A stretch of DNA of 64,000 nt from assembly GCF_052857255.1 (NCBI RefSeq), contig NC_135505.1, positions 42,287,520 through 42,351,519 on the forward strand. The letters run 5' to 3'. Below the pieces are notes generated by a model. That model ran no database searches. It was given only the letters and a program-made list of their open reading frames with translations, and was not told the origin of the DNA. Below, piece after piece: positions 11,659-22,635 of this stretch (position 1 is its first letter; each line of letters starts with the position of its first letter). Position numbers and translations under genes: made by a program. This DNA comes from Amblyomma americanum (taxonomy: Eukaryota; Arthropoda; Arachnida; Ixodida; Ixodidae).

Positions 11659-12602
11659 ATGACTGTATCTGAGGGAGCTCCCACTCCACAGCCGTCGCTC
11701 GGAGCAAGCATGCTGGCATTAGGAAGCGTCATTCCGACGTTTACGGAGATAAGACAGGGGTTCCAATCTGCGATTTCTTTTCCATGCTAGAAGAGATTGG
11801 GAAAATGGGGGGATGGTCCGATGCTCAAATGCTGGGAATGGCGAGGTGTAAGATGGCAGGAGCTGGTCATGATTTTGCATGGCGAGACGAAAAAGTAAAA
11901 TCCACAAAATCATTTGCGGAATTTAAGAAGCTCGCGTTTGAGCATTTCGACACTGAGCCACGTCACGTGCGGGTACAGAGGTTCCGTGACGCCGAACAGA
12001 TGGTAGGGGAGGGACGTGCGAACATTTGCGTCGCGGCTTCAGCGCCTAGCACGCGATACGTTAAGCAGGGAGGAGGAAGGAGACCAGCTAAGGAAGAAAT
12101 ACGCGGAGGAACTACTTAAAGAGGAAATGACCGCTTTGTCGTGGCTGGTCTGCAAGGACCCCGTGCGCCGGTTCGTGCTCTCGCGCAAGCCGAGCAATTT
12201 CGACCAAGCCGTGGAGGCCGGCATTGGATGAGGAACCGAAATGAGGCGTTAACGACAGCCGCAGCGAGAGTACGCGTCATAGAGAGAGCGGTGCTCAACC
12301 CTGAGGTTGCTCTCTTAACAGAGCGGTTAGATCGCTTAGAACAGCTGCTATCTCAGCAGGTAGAACACCAGGTTGAAGCGCGCGCTCAACAGCGCTCATT
12401 CGCTGGAAACCGGAGACCGCCACAAAGCTACAGGCGCGGTATGCGAGATTTTGAAGAAATCGTATGCTTCGCTTGCCAGGGTCGCGGACACATCGCCAGG
12501 TTCTGCCAAAACGTGCGCCGTGGGGAGCCACAAAGAGAAGCAGGCGAGACATGCCCTAAGCAAGCCTACAGCGGGGCTCCAGATACCGAGTCAAAAAACT
12601 AG
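11659..12602 (+). pseudogene. gag: B1 gag with six single-base indels
   Basis: Aligns end to end with the intact 313-residue Gag of B2 and B3 but has six 1-nt length changes between ~11744 and ~12235: a lost G in a G-run, an extra G before ACGTGCG, a lost T in TTGTTCG, extra Gs in CAAGGACC and GGCCGGC, and an extra C in GAACCG. Frames recover only near 12240, after which the zinc knuckle CFACQGRGHIARFC and the C-terminus are normal. All six are one-base changes, several in short homopolymers, within 500 bp, while the adjacent pol has none. This pattern suggests consensus error at least as much as decay. Confidence 0.85.
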
Positions 12603-12635
12603 TTAGTCCTCCCCAGCCTGAGGAGCGTGGGGAGG
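12593..12635 (+). promoter_or_regulatory. B1 programmed -1 frameshift signal
   Basis: A_AAA_AAC heptamer (12593-12599), gag stop TAG at 12600-12602, 8-nt spacer, then an 8-bp stem 12608-12615 with 12628-12635. Identical to B2 and B3. Confidence 0.85.
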
Positions 12636-14544
12636 GAGCAGTAGATGATGAGGTGGTGGTAGTTTGTGTGGCCGACGAGGCATGCCCTGTTGTGCGTTGC
12701 AAGTTAAATGGTTGTTGCATGGAATTGTTGATAGATACGGGGTCAAAGGTGACATTGCTTAAGGAGAGCAGTTTTAACACGCTTCGAAGGAAGGGGGACC
12801 GCGAGGTGTTGGTAGCGTCTGGTGGTATGGCAACCAAATTTGTAGGCATAACGGGGGATCCTCTTGGCATAAGTGGACTCTACCGGTTACACTTCTCCCT
12901 CGGCGGAATTGCATTGCAGCACCCCTGTTACGTATGCCCGGACACGGTGTCTCTGCCAAACGGAGTGTCAGGTATATTAGGGCAGGATTTTTTGAGAAAA
13001 GGGAAGGTAGTAGTTTCATTCTCTGAGGAAGAGGTTAATGCGGGCGGATCAAAAGTTCCGTTTTTGAACAGGAGAGGGGCTGAGATTCGCATTACCGATA
13101 TTGACACCCGTCAAACAGTGGGATCATTGGAGAAGGTATATTCGCGGGTTGCCGTCAGGCTGGTCGATGAGGCGGTCGTCCTTCCTTGGTCGGAGCACAT
13201 TTTGTACGCGTTTGTGCCTTCAGATGTAGAGAGCGGCGCCGTGGGAGTGCTTGAGCCGGTCGACTCTCTCAGCAATGGCCTGAAGGCAGCCGCGTGCCTC
13301 GTGAGAGTTAATGACGCCCACAGAGTGCCCCTACGGGTGGTTAACTGTAGCCAGCAGCCACTGAGCCTTCCCAAGAACAAAACATTGGCTTTCTTCACCT
13401 CTGCGATAAAGCAACGTGAGCCCACCGATACGGTACTCGCAACTGTAGAGCATGCTAGTCCTTCGGCTGCTCCAATGGTGTCGTTCGATCTTTCTCACGT
13501 AAAATCCAGGGAGAGGGAGGCTCTGGCTGGTTTGCTGAACGACTACTCGGAGGTATTCGCCGCGTCCAACCTGGATTTGGGCTGCTGTGGCGTTATAAAG
13601 CACAGGATAGAAACCGGCACTTCATCGCCCGTTTACCAGCGTGCGTACAGGATTCCTTACTCCCAACGTGAGGAGATGGAGCGGCAGGTGCAGGACCTGA
13701 TTGATCGCGGCATTGTCGAACACTCAAAGTCACCCTGGGGAGCACCAGCACTATTGGTGGAAAAGCCAGATGGCTCGTATCGATTGGTAGTGGACTACCG
13801 CAAACTAAATGCCGTAACTTGCATCGATCCATACCCCATCCCCAATATACAGGAGACGCTTTCTCAGCTGGGCTCTGCCAGGTACTTCACGGTAGTGGAC
13901 ATGGCGGCGGGATTCTGGCAGATAGCAATGGATCCGGCAGATGCCGAGAAAACGGCATTCAACACGCCCTCAGGGCACTATGAATGGAAAAGAATGCCGA
14001 TGGGTCTGGCCAACAGCCCTGCTGTCTGGCAGAGAACCGCTGATGTTATCCTGGCAGGTCTTCTGGGGAGGCTGTGCTTCGTGTATATGGATGACATTAT
14101 CATATACAGTGACAGTTTTGATAACCATTTGCGCGATATTGAGCAGGTTTTGGTGCGACTAAGAGCAGCGGGTCTCAAGCTGAAGCTCTCTAAGTGCCAA
14201 TTCCTCAAAAACGAGGTGAAATACCTCGGGCACGTTGTTTCAGCTGACGGCGTGCGACCGGACCCTGAGAAACTAAGGTGTGTCTCGGATTTTCCATCCC
14301 CGACTAGCGTCCGCCAGGTCCGGCAGTTTCTCGGCCTGATCGGTTACTACCGAAGGCACATAGAGGAGTTCGCCAAGCTCGCTAAGCCGCTCACCGCCTT
14401 AACAGCCAAAAATGTCGCCTTTCGCTGGGACGAAAACGCGGAGAATGCTTTTGGGGCCCTGAAAAGGAAGCTAATGAGTGCACCGCTGTTGCGCCACCCG
14501 GATTTTAATTTGCCCTTCGTTATGGCCACAGATGCGTCAAAGTT
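12593..14544 (+). pseudogene. pol: B1 Pol, truncated (protease and RT only)
   Basis: Read in the -1 frame from gag. Protease keeps LLIDTGSKVTLL. RT keeps its full core, including YMDDIIIYSDS. The frame is open to the duplication breakpoint, which falls within the first RNase H motif (ATDAS), after which unrelated sequence gives a stop at 14558-14560. RNase H, integrase and the C-terminal module are missing. Close to B3 in sequence, with a few substitutions (for example VTCIDPYP for VTRIDPYP). Confidence 0.9.
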
Positions 14545-14768
14545 AGGTGATGGTAGGTGATGGCAACTGTGTGCATACTTGTTCGTGCACGTGCTTCGTG
14601 ATTTATGGCTATTTTGTCTTTATTTTTAATTCGGTGCGTTGTCAAGGGCAAGCGTTTTCTGGCATGCATGCCAGCCGCAACCAGGGTCGTCGAGAGCACC
14701 TGTACATTTTGTTTATTTAGAACATCAATTTAGGGGCTCTGCGCTTTCTTTTTTTTAAAAAGGGGCCG
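14545..14768. other. Unassigned sequence after the duplication breakpoint
   Basis: Begins with a direct repeat of AGGTGATGGT across the junction. No gene or known repeat recognised. Confidence 0.5.
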
Positions 14769-15002
14769 GATTGGTTTGGTTTATGGGGTTTATCCAAAAG
14801 CGACTCAGGCTATGAGAGACGCCGTAGTGAAAGGCTCCGTGAATTTCGACCACCTGGGGTTCATTACCGTGCACTGACATCACACAGTATACGGGCATCT
14901 AGAATTTCACCACCCTCGAAATTCGACCGCCGCGGCCGGAATCGAACCCGCGTATACCATGCCAGCAGCCGAGCGCCATAACCGCTCAGCCACTGCGGCG
15001 GC
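14769..15002 (-). mobile_element. tRNA-derived SINE, subfamily 2
   Basis: On the minus strand it opens with a tRNA-like head: A box TGGCTGAGCGGTTA and B box GGTTCGATTCC. A shared SINE body follows, with the CCCCAGGTGGTCGAAATT and GTCAGTGCAC motifs also found in the SINEs at 15361 and 35474. The head resembles a class II tRNA (Ser/Leu type). Confidence 0.75.
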
Positions 15003-15009
15003 TAAAAAA

Positions 15010-15201
15010 GGGGGGGGGGCGGAGTGGCCGCAATTTTAACAAGTAACTAGTAACGTGACACCGCACATTATAGAAAAATGTTAACGTAAGCACGTCACCC
15101 GTGATAGTTCTGAAATGGTAACTCGTACGTTACTAAGTTACCGAAAAAAGTAACGCGTTACCGGTAACGCCGTTAGTTTTAACGCGTTATTGCCAACACT
15201 G
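15010..15201 (-). mobile_element. hAT-like terminal fragment
   Basis: Minus strand starts CAGTGTTGGCAATAACGC and continues with many GTAACG/CGTTAC repeats, the style of many hAT transposon ends. No second end or transposase was found nearby. Confidence 0.4.
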
Positions 15202-15360
15202 CATGATTCCCTCCCCGCAGAAAAGCTCTTTGTAGAAGGAAAAAAGCCTCTTCAATTATCATCCGTCCAAAACCCGAATAATTGTTGAAAATGCCTTTGA
15301 GAGAAAGAAAGTCCGCTTTCGAAACGCCATGAAAAGGATAGAGGGCGAGATCAGGCATTC

Positions 15361-15678
15361 GCCTGTTATTATTAATAATTGGTTTTGGAGGGAAAAGAAA
15401 TGGCGCAGTATCTGTCTCATATATCGTTGGACACCTGAACCGCGCCGTAAGGGAAGGGTAAAGGAGAGAGTGAAAGAAGAAAGGAAGAGAGAGGTGCCGT
15501 AGTGGAGGGCTCAGGAATAATTTCGACCACCTGGGGATCTTTAACGTGCACTGACATCGCACAGCACACAGCGCCTTAGCGTTTTTCCTCCATAAAGACG
15601 CAGCCGCCGCGGTCGGGTTCGAACCCGGGAACTCCGGATCAGTAGTCGAGCGCCCTAACCACTGAGCCACCGCGGCGG
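15361..15678 (-). mobile_element. tRNA-derived SINE, subfamily 1
   Basis: Minus strand: A box GTGGCTCAGTGGTTAGGG and B box GGTTCGAACCC, then a body shared nearly base for base with 35474-35785, ending in a short A/T-rich tail (plus-strand TTATTATTAATAATT). Similar in style to the tick SINE called Ruka, by memory only. Confidence 0.8.
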
Positions 15679-17706
15679 GGCGCCTGTGTTTATTAGAGCC
15701 TGCTGCACTCTCAACAACATATGTGAACACTTTTTGCCTAGCTACAGCAGCAATGGCTGGATGAGGTTTGTCAGCATGACAGAGCTTTTTAGCAACCTGC
15801 TCATACTACGCAGTTCGAACTTGATAGCAGGGCTATTGTTCGGGCACCTTTATACATAACTTTCGGCAGCTGCAGTAGAAGTGCACTGAACATGACGAAG
15901 AGTGCTGCCCATGTTTTCTACCTCTAAGCAGCATACCTAATCCGAGGCAGCATTTGATGCCAATGTGGGACTGAAGCAGGTCTAGTTCTGTGTCTTTCTA
16001 CCTTCCACTGCAAACTTTCCTGAAGGAGTGGTTTTCTTGTACAAACGAACTCAGAAGAATGGGTTACCCCAGTCACGTACACATCTTAACCTTGATGGCT
16101 GAACAGCCAGGTTAACTAACTGACTTCAGTGGGGTTTCCCAACTGATTTCGTTGGTGTGAGAAGCACTCCTTTAGAGTGATTTCTGACGTGGCTCCGTCT
16201 GGACATTGGTAACCTCGTGCAGCACACAAGACCTCATATGGATATAGGTTCTTTTGCCCTTGCCTTTTCTGCTGCTCTTTTTGTCGTTGTATTGTTAGAC
16301 TTGCACAGCTGTCAGTACTGTATCGCAACAACTGCTTTTTGCCTTTCACGTAGCCTATGGCCCAACAGTAGCATATACATGAATGCAAGCTGAGATTTCT
16401 ACATTTTATAAGTTGAGGAAATCCTTCAGCACCTGAACGAGGTCTTCTTCTGCCTTCACCTGTCGCTAATGGAGCTGAATCTCTTTTACTCTGTATTCCT
16501 TTATGAAATTGCCGCAGGAGACGCTGCTCCTAAAGCAGAGATTGCTGATGGCATCCTCGAACACGCTCACCGGTGCGCACAGGGGCGTCTTGGTGCGCAC
16601 CCGCCTTCCTCGATCACCGGAAGCGAACCCTGACGGGTCAGTTTTTCGTTGCCCCGACTGGCACCAAGAAAATCGATGGTTCGCAAGGGTGCAATCCCGA
16701 CAAGCATTGCGGGACGCGTGCTGCGGAGAAGCCGCTTTGCCCGTTCTGTTTTGCTCGTACTCGTGTCCGCGCGCAGTCTAACGCAATGGAGCAGAGAATA
16801 CGGATGGTTGCCGCCATTGATGAACTGCTTTCAAGTTCTTGTCAGAGCGAAAATGGAATAAAAAACGATGGGGGCGGAGTTCGCAGCTTGGCCAGTTACC
16901 AGACTTTGTGACAGCAGTACGTGTGGCCGGTGTTTAGAGTCAAATGCGCGTTCAGAAGAAAGGCGGCTCAAAAAACAAAAACGCGCTTTCGTAGCGGCGG
17001 AGGGAAACGCGCGCATCGAGCACGGTGTATGAATAACATCGTGGCATCGAGTCACCCTGAAGGCGGCGCTGCATGCACGCCCCAGCGTGGGGTGGGGGTG
17101 GGAGTGTGGGGGGGGGTGCCTCTTGTCCTCGACGTTGACCCTGGCTGGGGCGCCACCGCCGCGGTGTGCAGGGAGCCGCGTTGGCTTCTGGGCGCACCCT
17201 GTGCGAGGTGATCGAAGATGCTATGAGTGTCTTGCGCTGCTGAGATTGGTCAATTCCGCTTGCGCTGCTGGTGGCTAGTACTAGCCAAAACTGTGGCAGT
17301 GTTTGCTGCGCCCCACAAGTGTGGTTGTGGCTCTGGTACAGAGTCTCCTGCAGCAGCATATGTGCCAGGTCCATCAGCCGCTACTTCAAGCTCAAATGAG
17401 CTTTCCAATATATCTCCATGCGAGAGATAATATGTATAAAGAGGGCTTGAAACAACGAAGAAACATGAACAGAAGCATTCAAAACTGTTGGTGATATATT
17501 AGGGCAACATTCCACGCAGCAGAAACTTCATGATAAAGCACTTGCTCGCAAAGAAATTGAACAAATAACCATCAAGTTATGCTTTTTTTCAATGCTCTGT
17601 TGAGTGTTGTCTACAAAAACCATATTTATGTTTACAGTCGTAATTAATCCACCTTTTTTGTGCCGTCACAAGAGCGTTGCAACTGAAATGAGCCTTTGTC
17701 CGTTAT
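15679..17706. other. Unassigned intergenic-like sequence
   Basis: No coding region with recognisable domains on either strand. The minus strand near 15720-15800 gives short readable stretches (an AIAAVARQKVF-type segment) that might be old transposase, too weak to call. There is a G-rich run at 17085-17120. Confidence 0.4.
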
Positions 17707-17900
17707 CAGAGGTGGGCAACCTCTTGAGGCCAACCTCAACCTCAAAATTACCTCAACCTCTCGTCGTGAGGTGAGGTTGAGGCGAGGTCGGTGATGGTCC
17801 GAAATTTTGTGGGTTCAGTCATCAAATCAGACCTCAACTTCGCACGTGAGATTTAGGTTGAGTGAGGTCAACATTCACTGAAGTCGAAATTTTGAGGTCG
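17707..17900 (+). mobile_element. Possible hAT-like end with GAGGT/ACCTC repeats
   Basis: Starts CAGAGGTGGGCAACCTC, a typical hAT terminus, followed by clustered ACCTCAACCTC and GAGGTTGAGG words that can fold back. No matching second end seen. Confidence 0.35.
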
Positions 17901-18855
17901 AGACTTTTTGCACTTTCCACGCCTTACTTCGACGAGTGCCGATTCCGAAGCGGAGTTGGAGCGCACAACCGCAGTGTTCAAGCAATGACGCTTGGTGTTC
18001 GGTTTCCCCTGTTTGGGCAACCGGATGCCGCAGTCCGCTCTTAGCTCTCGGTGCTACGCCGTAATATTCGTTCAGCCCGGGCCTACAGGAGGACGCAACC
18101 CCCTGGTCTTGCTGGAAGGAGTGCTGCTGTCAGGGCGCGCCTCTCCCCCTCCCCCTTCCTCCGCTTGGGTAGCAGCCGTAGGTGCCTCCCAGTCGGCCCA
18201 ATCTCCCGGGAGCGGGAAAAGCTTATAACTCACGCTGACCCGCGGTAGCTTTGTCTCATACCGCAAAGAAATAAGTTGAGTCCAACAGGCACGCCGAAAA
18301 TTCGTCGTAGGGGGGATGGCCAAACGAAAGATTGCTTCGTGTTCATGCTCGCTGCCGACGCTGACGTCATGGCTCTTGCTTTAAAGTAGAGTAAATGAAT
18401 CCTGCTCTACATTACACGGTGACCTAACAGAAACTGGAGCAGCCGGCACAGGTGAGAGGTTGTGTTTCCTAACAAGGACACATGCTGATTTGATGAAAAA
18501 GAACGAAGACAGAAAAACCTGTATAACACTGTAGAAGGTTTTGATCGGTGTATTCCCCTTTTGAATCTCACAGTGTACTTTTGTATAATCCTCTTCCGTA
18601 ATTCAAGCGGGTGCAAAATATAATTTCACTTTTATATCCCTCCAGATAACCTTTTGGTTGTCTGGAAGGAAACGCAGCGGCACGGGGCGACCGTACCATC
18701 ATAGCTGCGTTATAGCAGTAAATATGCAAAACTATAATGAATGTATGATAATGTGGTAGCTGTTTGCTTTTATTTTTTTAATGAAGACGTGTGAACTGAA
18801 CTGATTACGTAATGGCGCTCTGCTGCTGAGCAGATGTTTCAAACTTTCTAATACG
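17901..18855. other. Unassigned sequence
   Basis: Nothing recognisable. A short pyrimidine run lies near 18140-18170. Confidence 0.4.
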
Positions 18856-18860
18856 ACGTG

Positions 18861-19686
18861 AGTCACGATATTGATTTTCCCTCTCTCTCTTGTGCGATGT
18901 TGTTGTTGCATCCAGATGTTGACGTGGAGTGGTAGAGGGCGGGTCTCGTGAGTGACCCGGGGGACGTACTTCGCGACTGGTGAGTTTGAGACAGGCGTGC
19001 AGGTCTTCAGACGTTGGCACTTGGAAAGGCTTTCCTCAAAGAAATTATTTATTACAATATTTACAAAACTTATTTACATATGCCGACAGATTTCGGCCTC
19101 TCCACTTTAACTAAAAAAAGGCAAAACTTTAACATTCTCGCGACTCCGGACCACCGTCGGCCACCACACGGCCAACCCGCCCGGCCGCCGCTCAAGCAAC
19201 TCGCTTCTCCAACTCTGCGACCCCGGGACCACCACCGGCCGCACACGACCGATCTGTCCGGCTGCCACCAACCAACCTCTCGCGCTCTCCTTAGCGCGCA
19301 CCCATCTCCTTGTCCTCCCGCCAAAACTACACTCTCAGCCATTAGGTGACTTTCCCGCAACATTTCGGACGCAACATATCACAACACAAAAGAAAAGCAC
19401 ACAATATAAAACACACGCCTTGCAACACAAAAGAAAAGCACAAAATATCGAACACACGGCTCACTGCAAGCTGCTGTGGCTAACTGGAAAAATGCCACAA
19501 CGAGCAGAGAGAATCCCTTTACGACACATGCGTCTCGGACCATTCCCCCTCGCTTAGGCCGAGGCTCCCGAAACTCACGCGCGACACCGCCCTGAGAGCC
19601 TCTCCCTTTAGTCCGCGCGTTCCCCTGCTCCCCTTCGGCGGCCCTCCACACGCCTTACCACGACATACGCCAGCTGCGTCGTGATA
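18861..19686 (-). repeat. D 3' LTR
   Basis: Aligns with 21800-22630 over its length. On the minus strand it starts TATCACGACGC (the other copy TGTCACGACGC) and ends TGACT. Confidence 0.88.
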
Positions 19687-19705
19687 CCCCCCCTCTTCTT
19701 CTCCA
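19687..19705 (-). other. D polypurine tract
   Basis: The minus strand reads GGAGAAGAAGAGGGGGGG immediately before the 3' LTR, the plus-strand primer position. Confidence 0.75.
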
Positions 19706-20117
19706 TTCTCCCCCCCCCATTTTTTTTGCAAGTTCGAAAAAAAAACAAGCTTTCCCCCTAGGCTGGCTGAGGATGCCACACCTCTCTCCAGTGCGAGAAT
19801 GCACTAAATCTTCCCCTCGAGATTCACCCAGAAAAAGAATACAGGCATGCAAGTACATGAAAGCAAGGTACACTGCTACACACCACACTGTAGGCCACAG
19901 GATGGCATATTTAAAGTTAAGGCAGAGTATACACGAAGCATGCATAAAAATAAACAAAAAAGCAACAACAGTCCACCGAGGCGAGCCTCGAACATCGCTG
20001 CTCGCATGCTCAGTGCTCAGGGGTTCCTTCTGCTTCACCAGTTCGCTATAGTCCTTCACTGTCCTATAGTCCTTTGCTATAGTCCTGGCACCGAATTTCA
20101 TCTCTGTGAGGGGTTAC

Positions 20118-21247
20118 TTATATCACACTGGCGGTAATCTTCCTAGCCTCTGTCTCTAGGCATTCTCGGGCCATATGCCCTGAACGGCCACAGCGGTAGC
20201 AAAAAGCTGACGCTGCCTTCTCTCTTCTTTCCTGCTCCCATTCCCTGCCGGCAGAATGTCCCTCCGTGGCACCGTCACGAACACTTAAACGTCTGTTTCC
20301 TATTTTTTCTTCAGTTTCTTGACACTCCCTAGCCATGTGACCTGGTCGGCCACAACGGTAACACGGGCGCATCGTCGTACCTGCTTTAAATGGCGCATAC
20401 TTCACCTCTATCTGTTCTTGTCCATGGAGTGGCAATGCCCCAGCCATCTCCTCTCTTCTACGTACTTCAACACTGTTCATACCCATGCGTGGAACGCCAG
20501 CTCCCGATGGTACCACCCAACTGCTCTCCACAGCCTCGACTACTTATGTGAGCCCGTCTAATTTCGGCCAGCTTTTGTTCTCCTGAAGTGCTATCTGTCG
20601 CAGCGCGTCATTGGTCAGGACCTCTTTCAGTTTATCCACCACTACCAGCTCCATCAGCTCCTCTATTTCGGTAGAAACTCCGCGCTGGAGAAACTCCGTG
20701 TTGGAGAAACTCCGTGTTGGAGAAAGTCCGCGTTGGAGAAAGTCCGCGTCGGAGAAAGTCCGCGTTTAATTTTTCTACTGCTGATATAATATGAGTAGCA
20801 ACTACGAAGCCGGTAGCCGAACTGGCGCCACGATTCCTGCGTTCGTTTCTTAGCCGTGTCAAACATTATTTTATACTCTGCCGGGCTTAGTCTAAGTTCC
20901 CTAAAAATTACTTGCTTTAACTGTTTGTATTCAAGAATTTCTTTTGTCCCATTTTGCATCGCCATTGATCGCATGCGGTCAGTGAGCTAAGGAATCGGGG
21001 AGATGGATTGCACGCTCTCCGGTACCCTGAAGGAGTGGAACAGCATCTCCACAGAATCAAACCACCCCGGAATAAGTGACTCCTCTTTCGGCATTCGGAG
21101 CAGTACACTGCTCAGCATTGTGGAGTATTTTACTGCTTCTTTCCCTCCTGAAAGATCAGCTGTGTCTTGTCTGCGTAATTTCTCTTTCTCGAATTTAATT
21201 TTCGCCCTCTCTAGCCTCATCTTCTCAATTTCCATTTCGGTTTGCAT
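20118..21247 (-). pseudogene. gag: D gag, interrupted
   Basis: Minus strand. The N-terminal part is charged (MEIEKMRLERAKIKFEKEK), followed by a capsid-type stretch with IPGWFDSVEMLFHSF. An in-frame TAG (20989-20987) stops it; the same frame then resumes as LTDRMRSMAMQNG and runs on to YGYRL-type capsid text. A 16-bp tandem repeat (20672-20767) destroys the frame. The last part (20531-20118) carries two CCHC zinc knuckles, CYRCGRPGHMAREC and CYRCGRSGHMAREC. Clearly a former Gypsy-type Gag, now unable to give one protein. Confidence 0.82.
20672..20767. repeat. 16-bp minisatellite inside D gag
   Basis: Six units of the GGAGAAASTCCGYGTT type. Because 16 is not a multiple of 3, each unit shifts the reading frame; on the minus strand the peptide cycles through SPTRTF, SNADF and LQHGV forms. 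Confidence 0.9.
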
Positions 21248-21781
21248 ATTGGGTCCAGGTTCGCCCCTTTACATGCTTGCCTCGCTCACTCCCCCAGTCG
21301 TGCTATCATCCATCTCTGGCGACAGTAGCTTACTCTTTCCCCTCGTGAGCATAAAGCAACAAAATCTGAGAGCAGCGCTGTTCGCTCACCGTTTCCTTTC
21401 GTCGCCTTGTCTTCAAAGATCGTCGATCAGGCCAAGTTCCAGAGTTCTCTCACAATCACTTTCGTTTTAACATGCCACGAGTCCTGGTACGGATCGCCGC
21501 CACACTCTCAAGTCCCGCTGCAATTGAGTCCGTCCTCCCTTGCTCTGTTCGGGTGCACGATTGTTCTACACATCTACATCGGTGTCGAAGCTGCGGTGAT
21601 CGGTGAAGATCCGTGTGCTGTCTCTTGTTCTTGTGCTGGCGTTCTTCTTTCTTGATGTCCGTTTTTCCACTCTTCTTCGCCACCCGAGGGCAAACGTTGC
21701 TGGTGATCTGACTAGCTCGACGTCTTCTCAACTTGTGTTGCCTCTGTCTTCCTCGTTCCCGTCGCAAAGCAGCGGTCCCTT

Positions 21782-21800
21782 AATCCTGCCGGCTGCGCCA
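21782..21800 (-). other. D primer binding site (tRNA-Ser type)
   Basis: The minus strand reads TGGCGCAGCCGGCAGGATT at the edge of the 5' LTR, complementary to an arthropod-like tRNA-Ser 3' end (..AATCCTGCCGGCTGCG plus CCA), as used by the 17.6/297 group. Confidence 0.75.
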
Positions 21801-22630
21801 GTCATGATAATTGATTTTCCCTCTCTCTCTTGTGCGATGTTGTTGTTGCATCCAGATGTTGACGTGGAGTGGTAGAGGGCGGGTCTCGTGAGTGATCCGG
21901 GGGACGTACTTCGCGACTGGTGAGTTTGAGACAGGCGTGCAGGTCTTCTGACGTTGGCACTTGGAAAGGCTTTCCTCAAAGAAATTATTTATTACAATAT
22001 TTACAAAACTTATTTACATATGCCGACAGATTTCGGCCTCTCCACTTTAACCAAAAAAGAGGCAAAACTCCAACACTCTCGCGACTCCGGACCACCGTCG
22101 GCCACCACACGGCCAACCCGCCCGGCCGCCGCTCAAGCAACTCGCTTCTCCAACTCTGCGACCCCGGGACCACCACCGGTCGCACACGACAGATCTGTCC
22201 GGCTGCCACCAACCAACCTCTCGCGCTCTCCTTAGCGCGCTCCCATCTTCTTGTCCTCCCGCCAAAACTACACCCTCAGCCAATAGGTGACTTTCCCGCC
22301 ACATTTCGGACGCAACATATCACAACAGAAAAGAAAAGCACACAATATAAAACGCACGCCTTGCAACACAAAAGAAAAGCACAAAATATCGAACACACGG
22401 CTCACTGCAAGCTGCCGTGGCTAGCTAGAAAAATGCCACAACGAGCGGAGAGAATCCCTTTACGACACATGCGTCTTATCGGACCATTCCCCCTCGCTTA
22501 GGCCGAGGCTCCCGACACTCACGCGCGACGCCGCCCTGAGAGCCTCTCCCTTTTGTCCGCGCGTTCCCCTGCTCCCCTACGGCGGCCCTCCTCACGCCTT
22601 ACCACGACGTACGCCAGCTGCGTCGTGACA
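21800..22630 (-). repeat. D 5' LTR
   Basis: Upstream LTR in element orientation, partner of 18861-19686. The ends form a short inverted repeat (TGTCA..TGACT). Confidence 0.88.
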
Positions 22631-22635
22631 ACGTG

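Larger units (their letters stand above)
10315..14544 (+). mobile_element. Gypsy-type LTR retrotransposon B1, 3'-truncated
   Basis: Same insertion as B3 in the duplicate, with the CAGC target copy at 10311-10314. Contains the 5' LTR, leader, damaged gag and pol up to the start of RNase H, then stops at 14544. The rest of pol and the 3' LTR are absent and do not reappear downstream. Confidence 0.93.
18861..22630 (-). mobile_element. Non-autonomous LTR retrotransposon D (gag only)
   Basis: Minus-strand element of 3770 bp with two ~830-bp LTRs, a tRNA-Ser primer site, a polypurine tract and a 5-bp target duplication ACGTG (18856-18860 and 22631-22635). The 2.1-kb interior holds only a broken gag and no pol. 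It must have been mobilised by enzymes from another element. The LTRs differ by scattered substitutions and small indels, so it is older than A2 or B3. Confidence 0.85.

Noticed and set aside
12653..12655. Independent start of B pol at GTG
   Set aside because: There is no ATG; the frame is open back to the slippery heptamer, so entry by frameshift explains it better.
15179..15730. 183-residue minus-strand open frame as a host gene
   Set aside because: It runs through a hAT-like end and a SINE including its tRNA head, so it is chance readthrough.
22047..22304. Open frames inside the D and B LTRs (for example 22047-22304 minus, 30831-31238 minus)
   Set aside because: They are readings of LTR DNA, repeated wherever the LTR is, with no domain.
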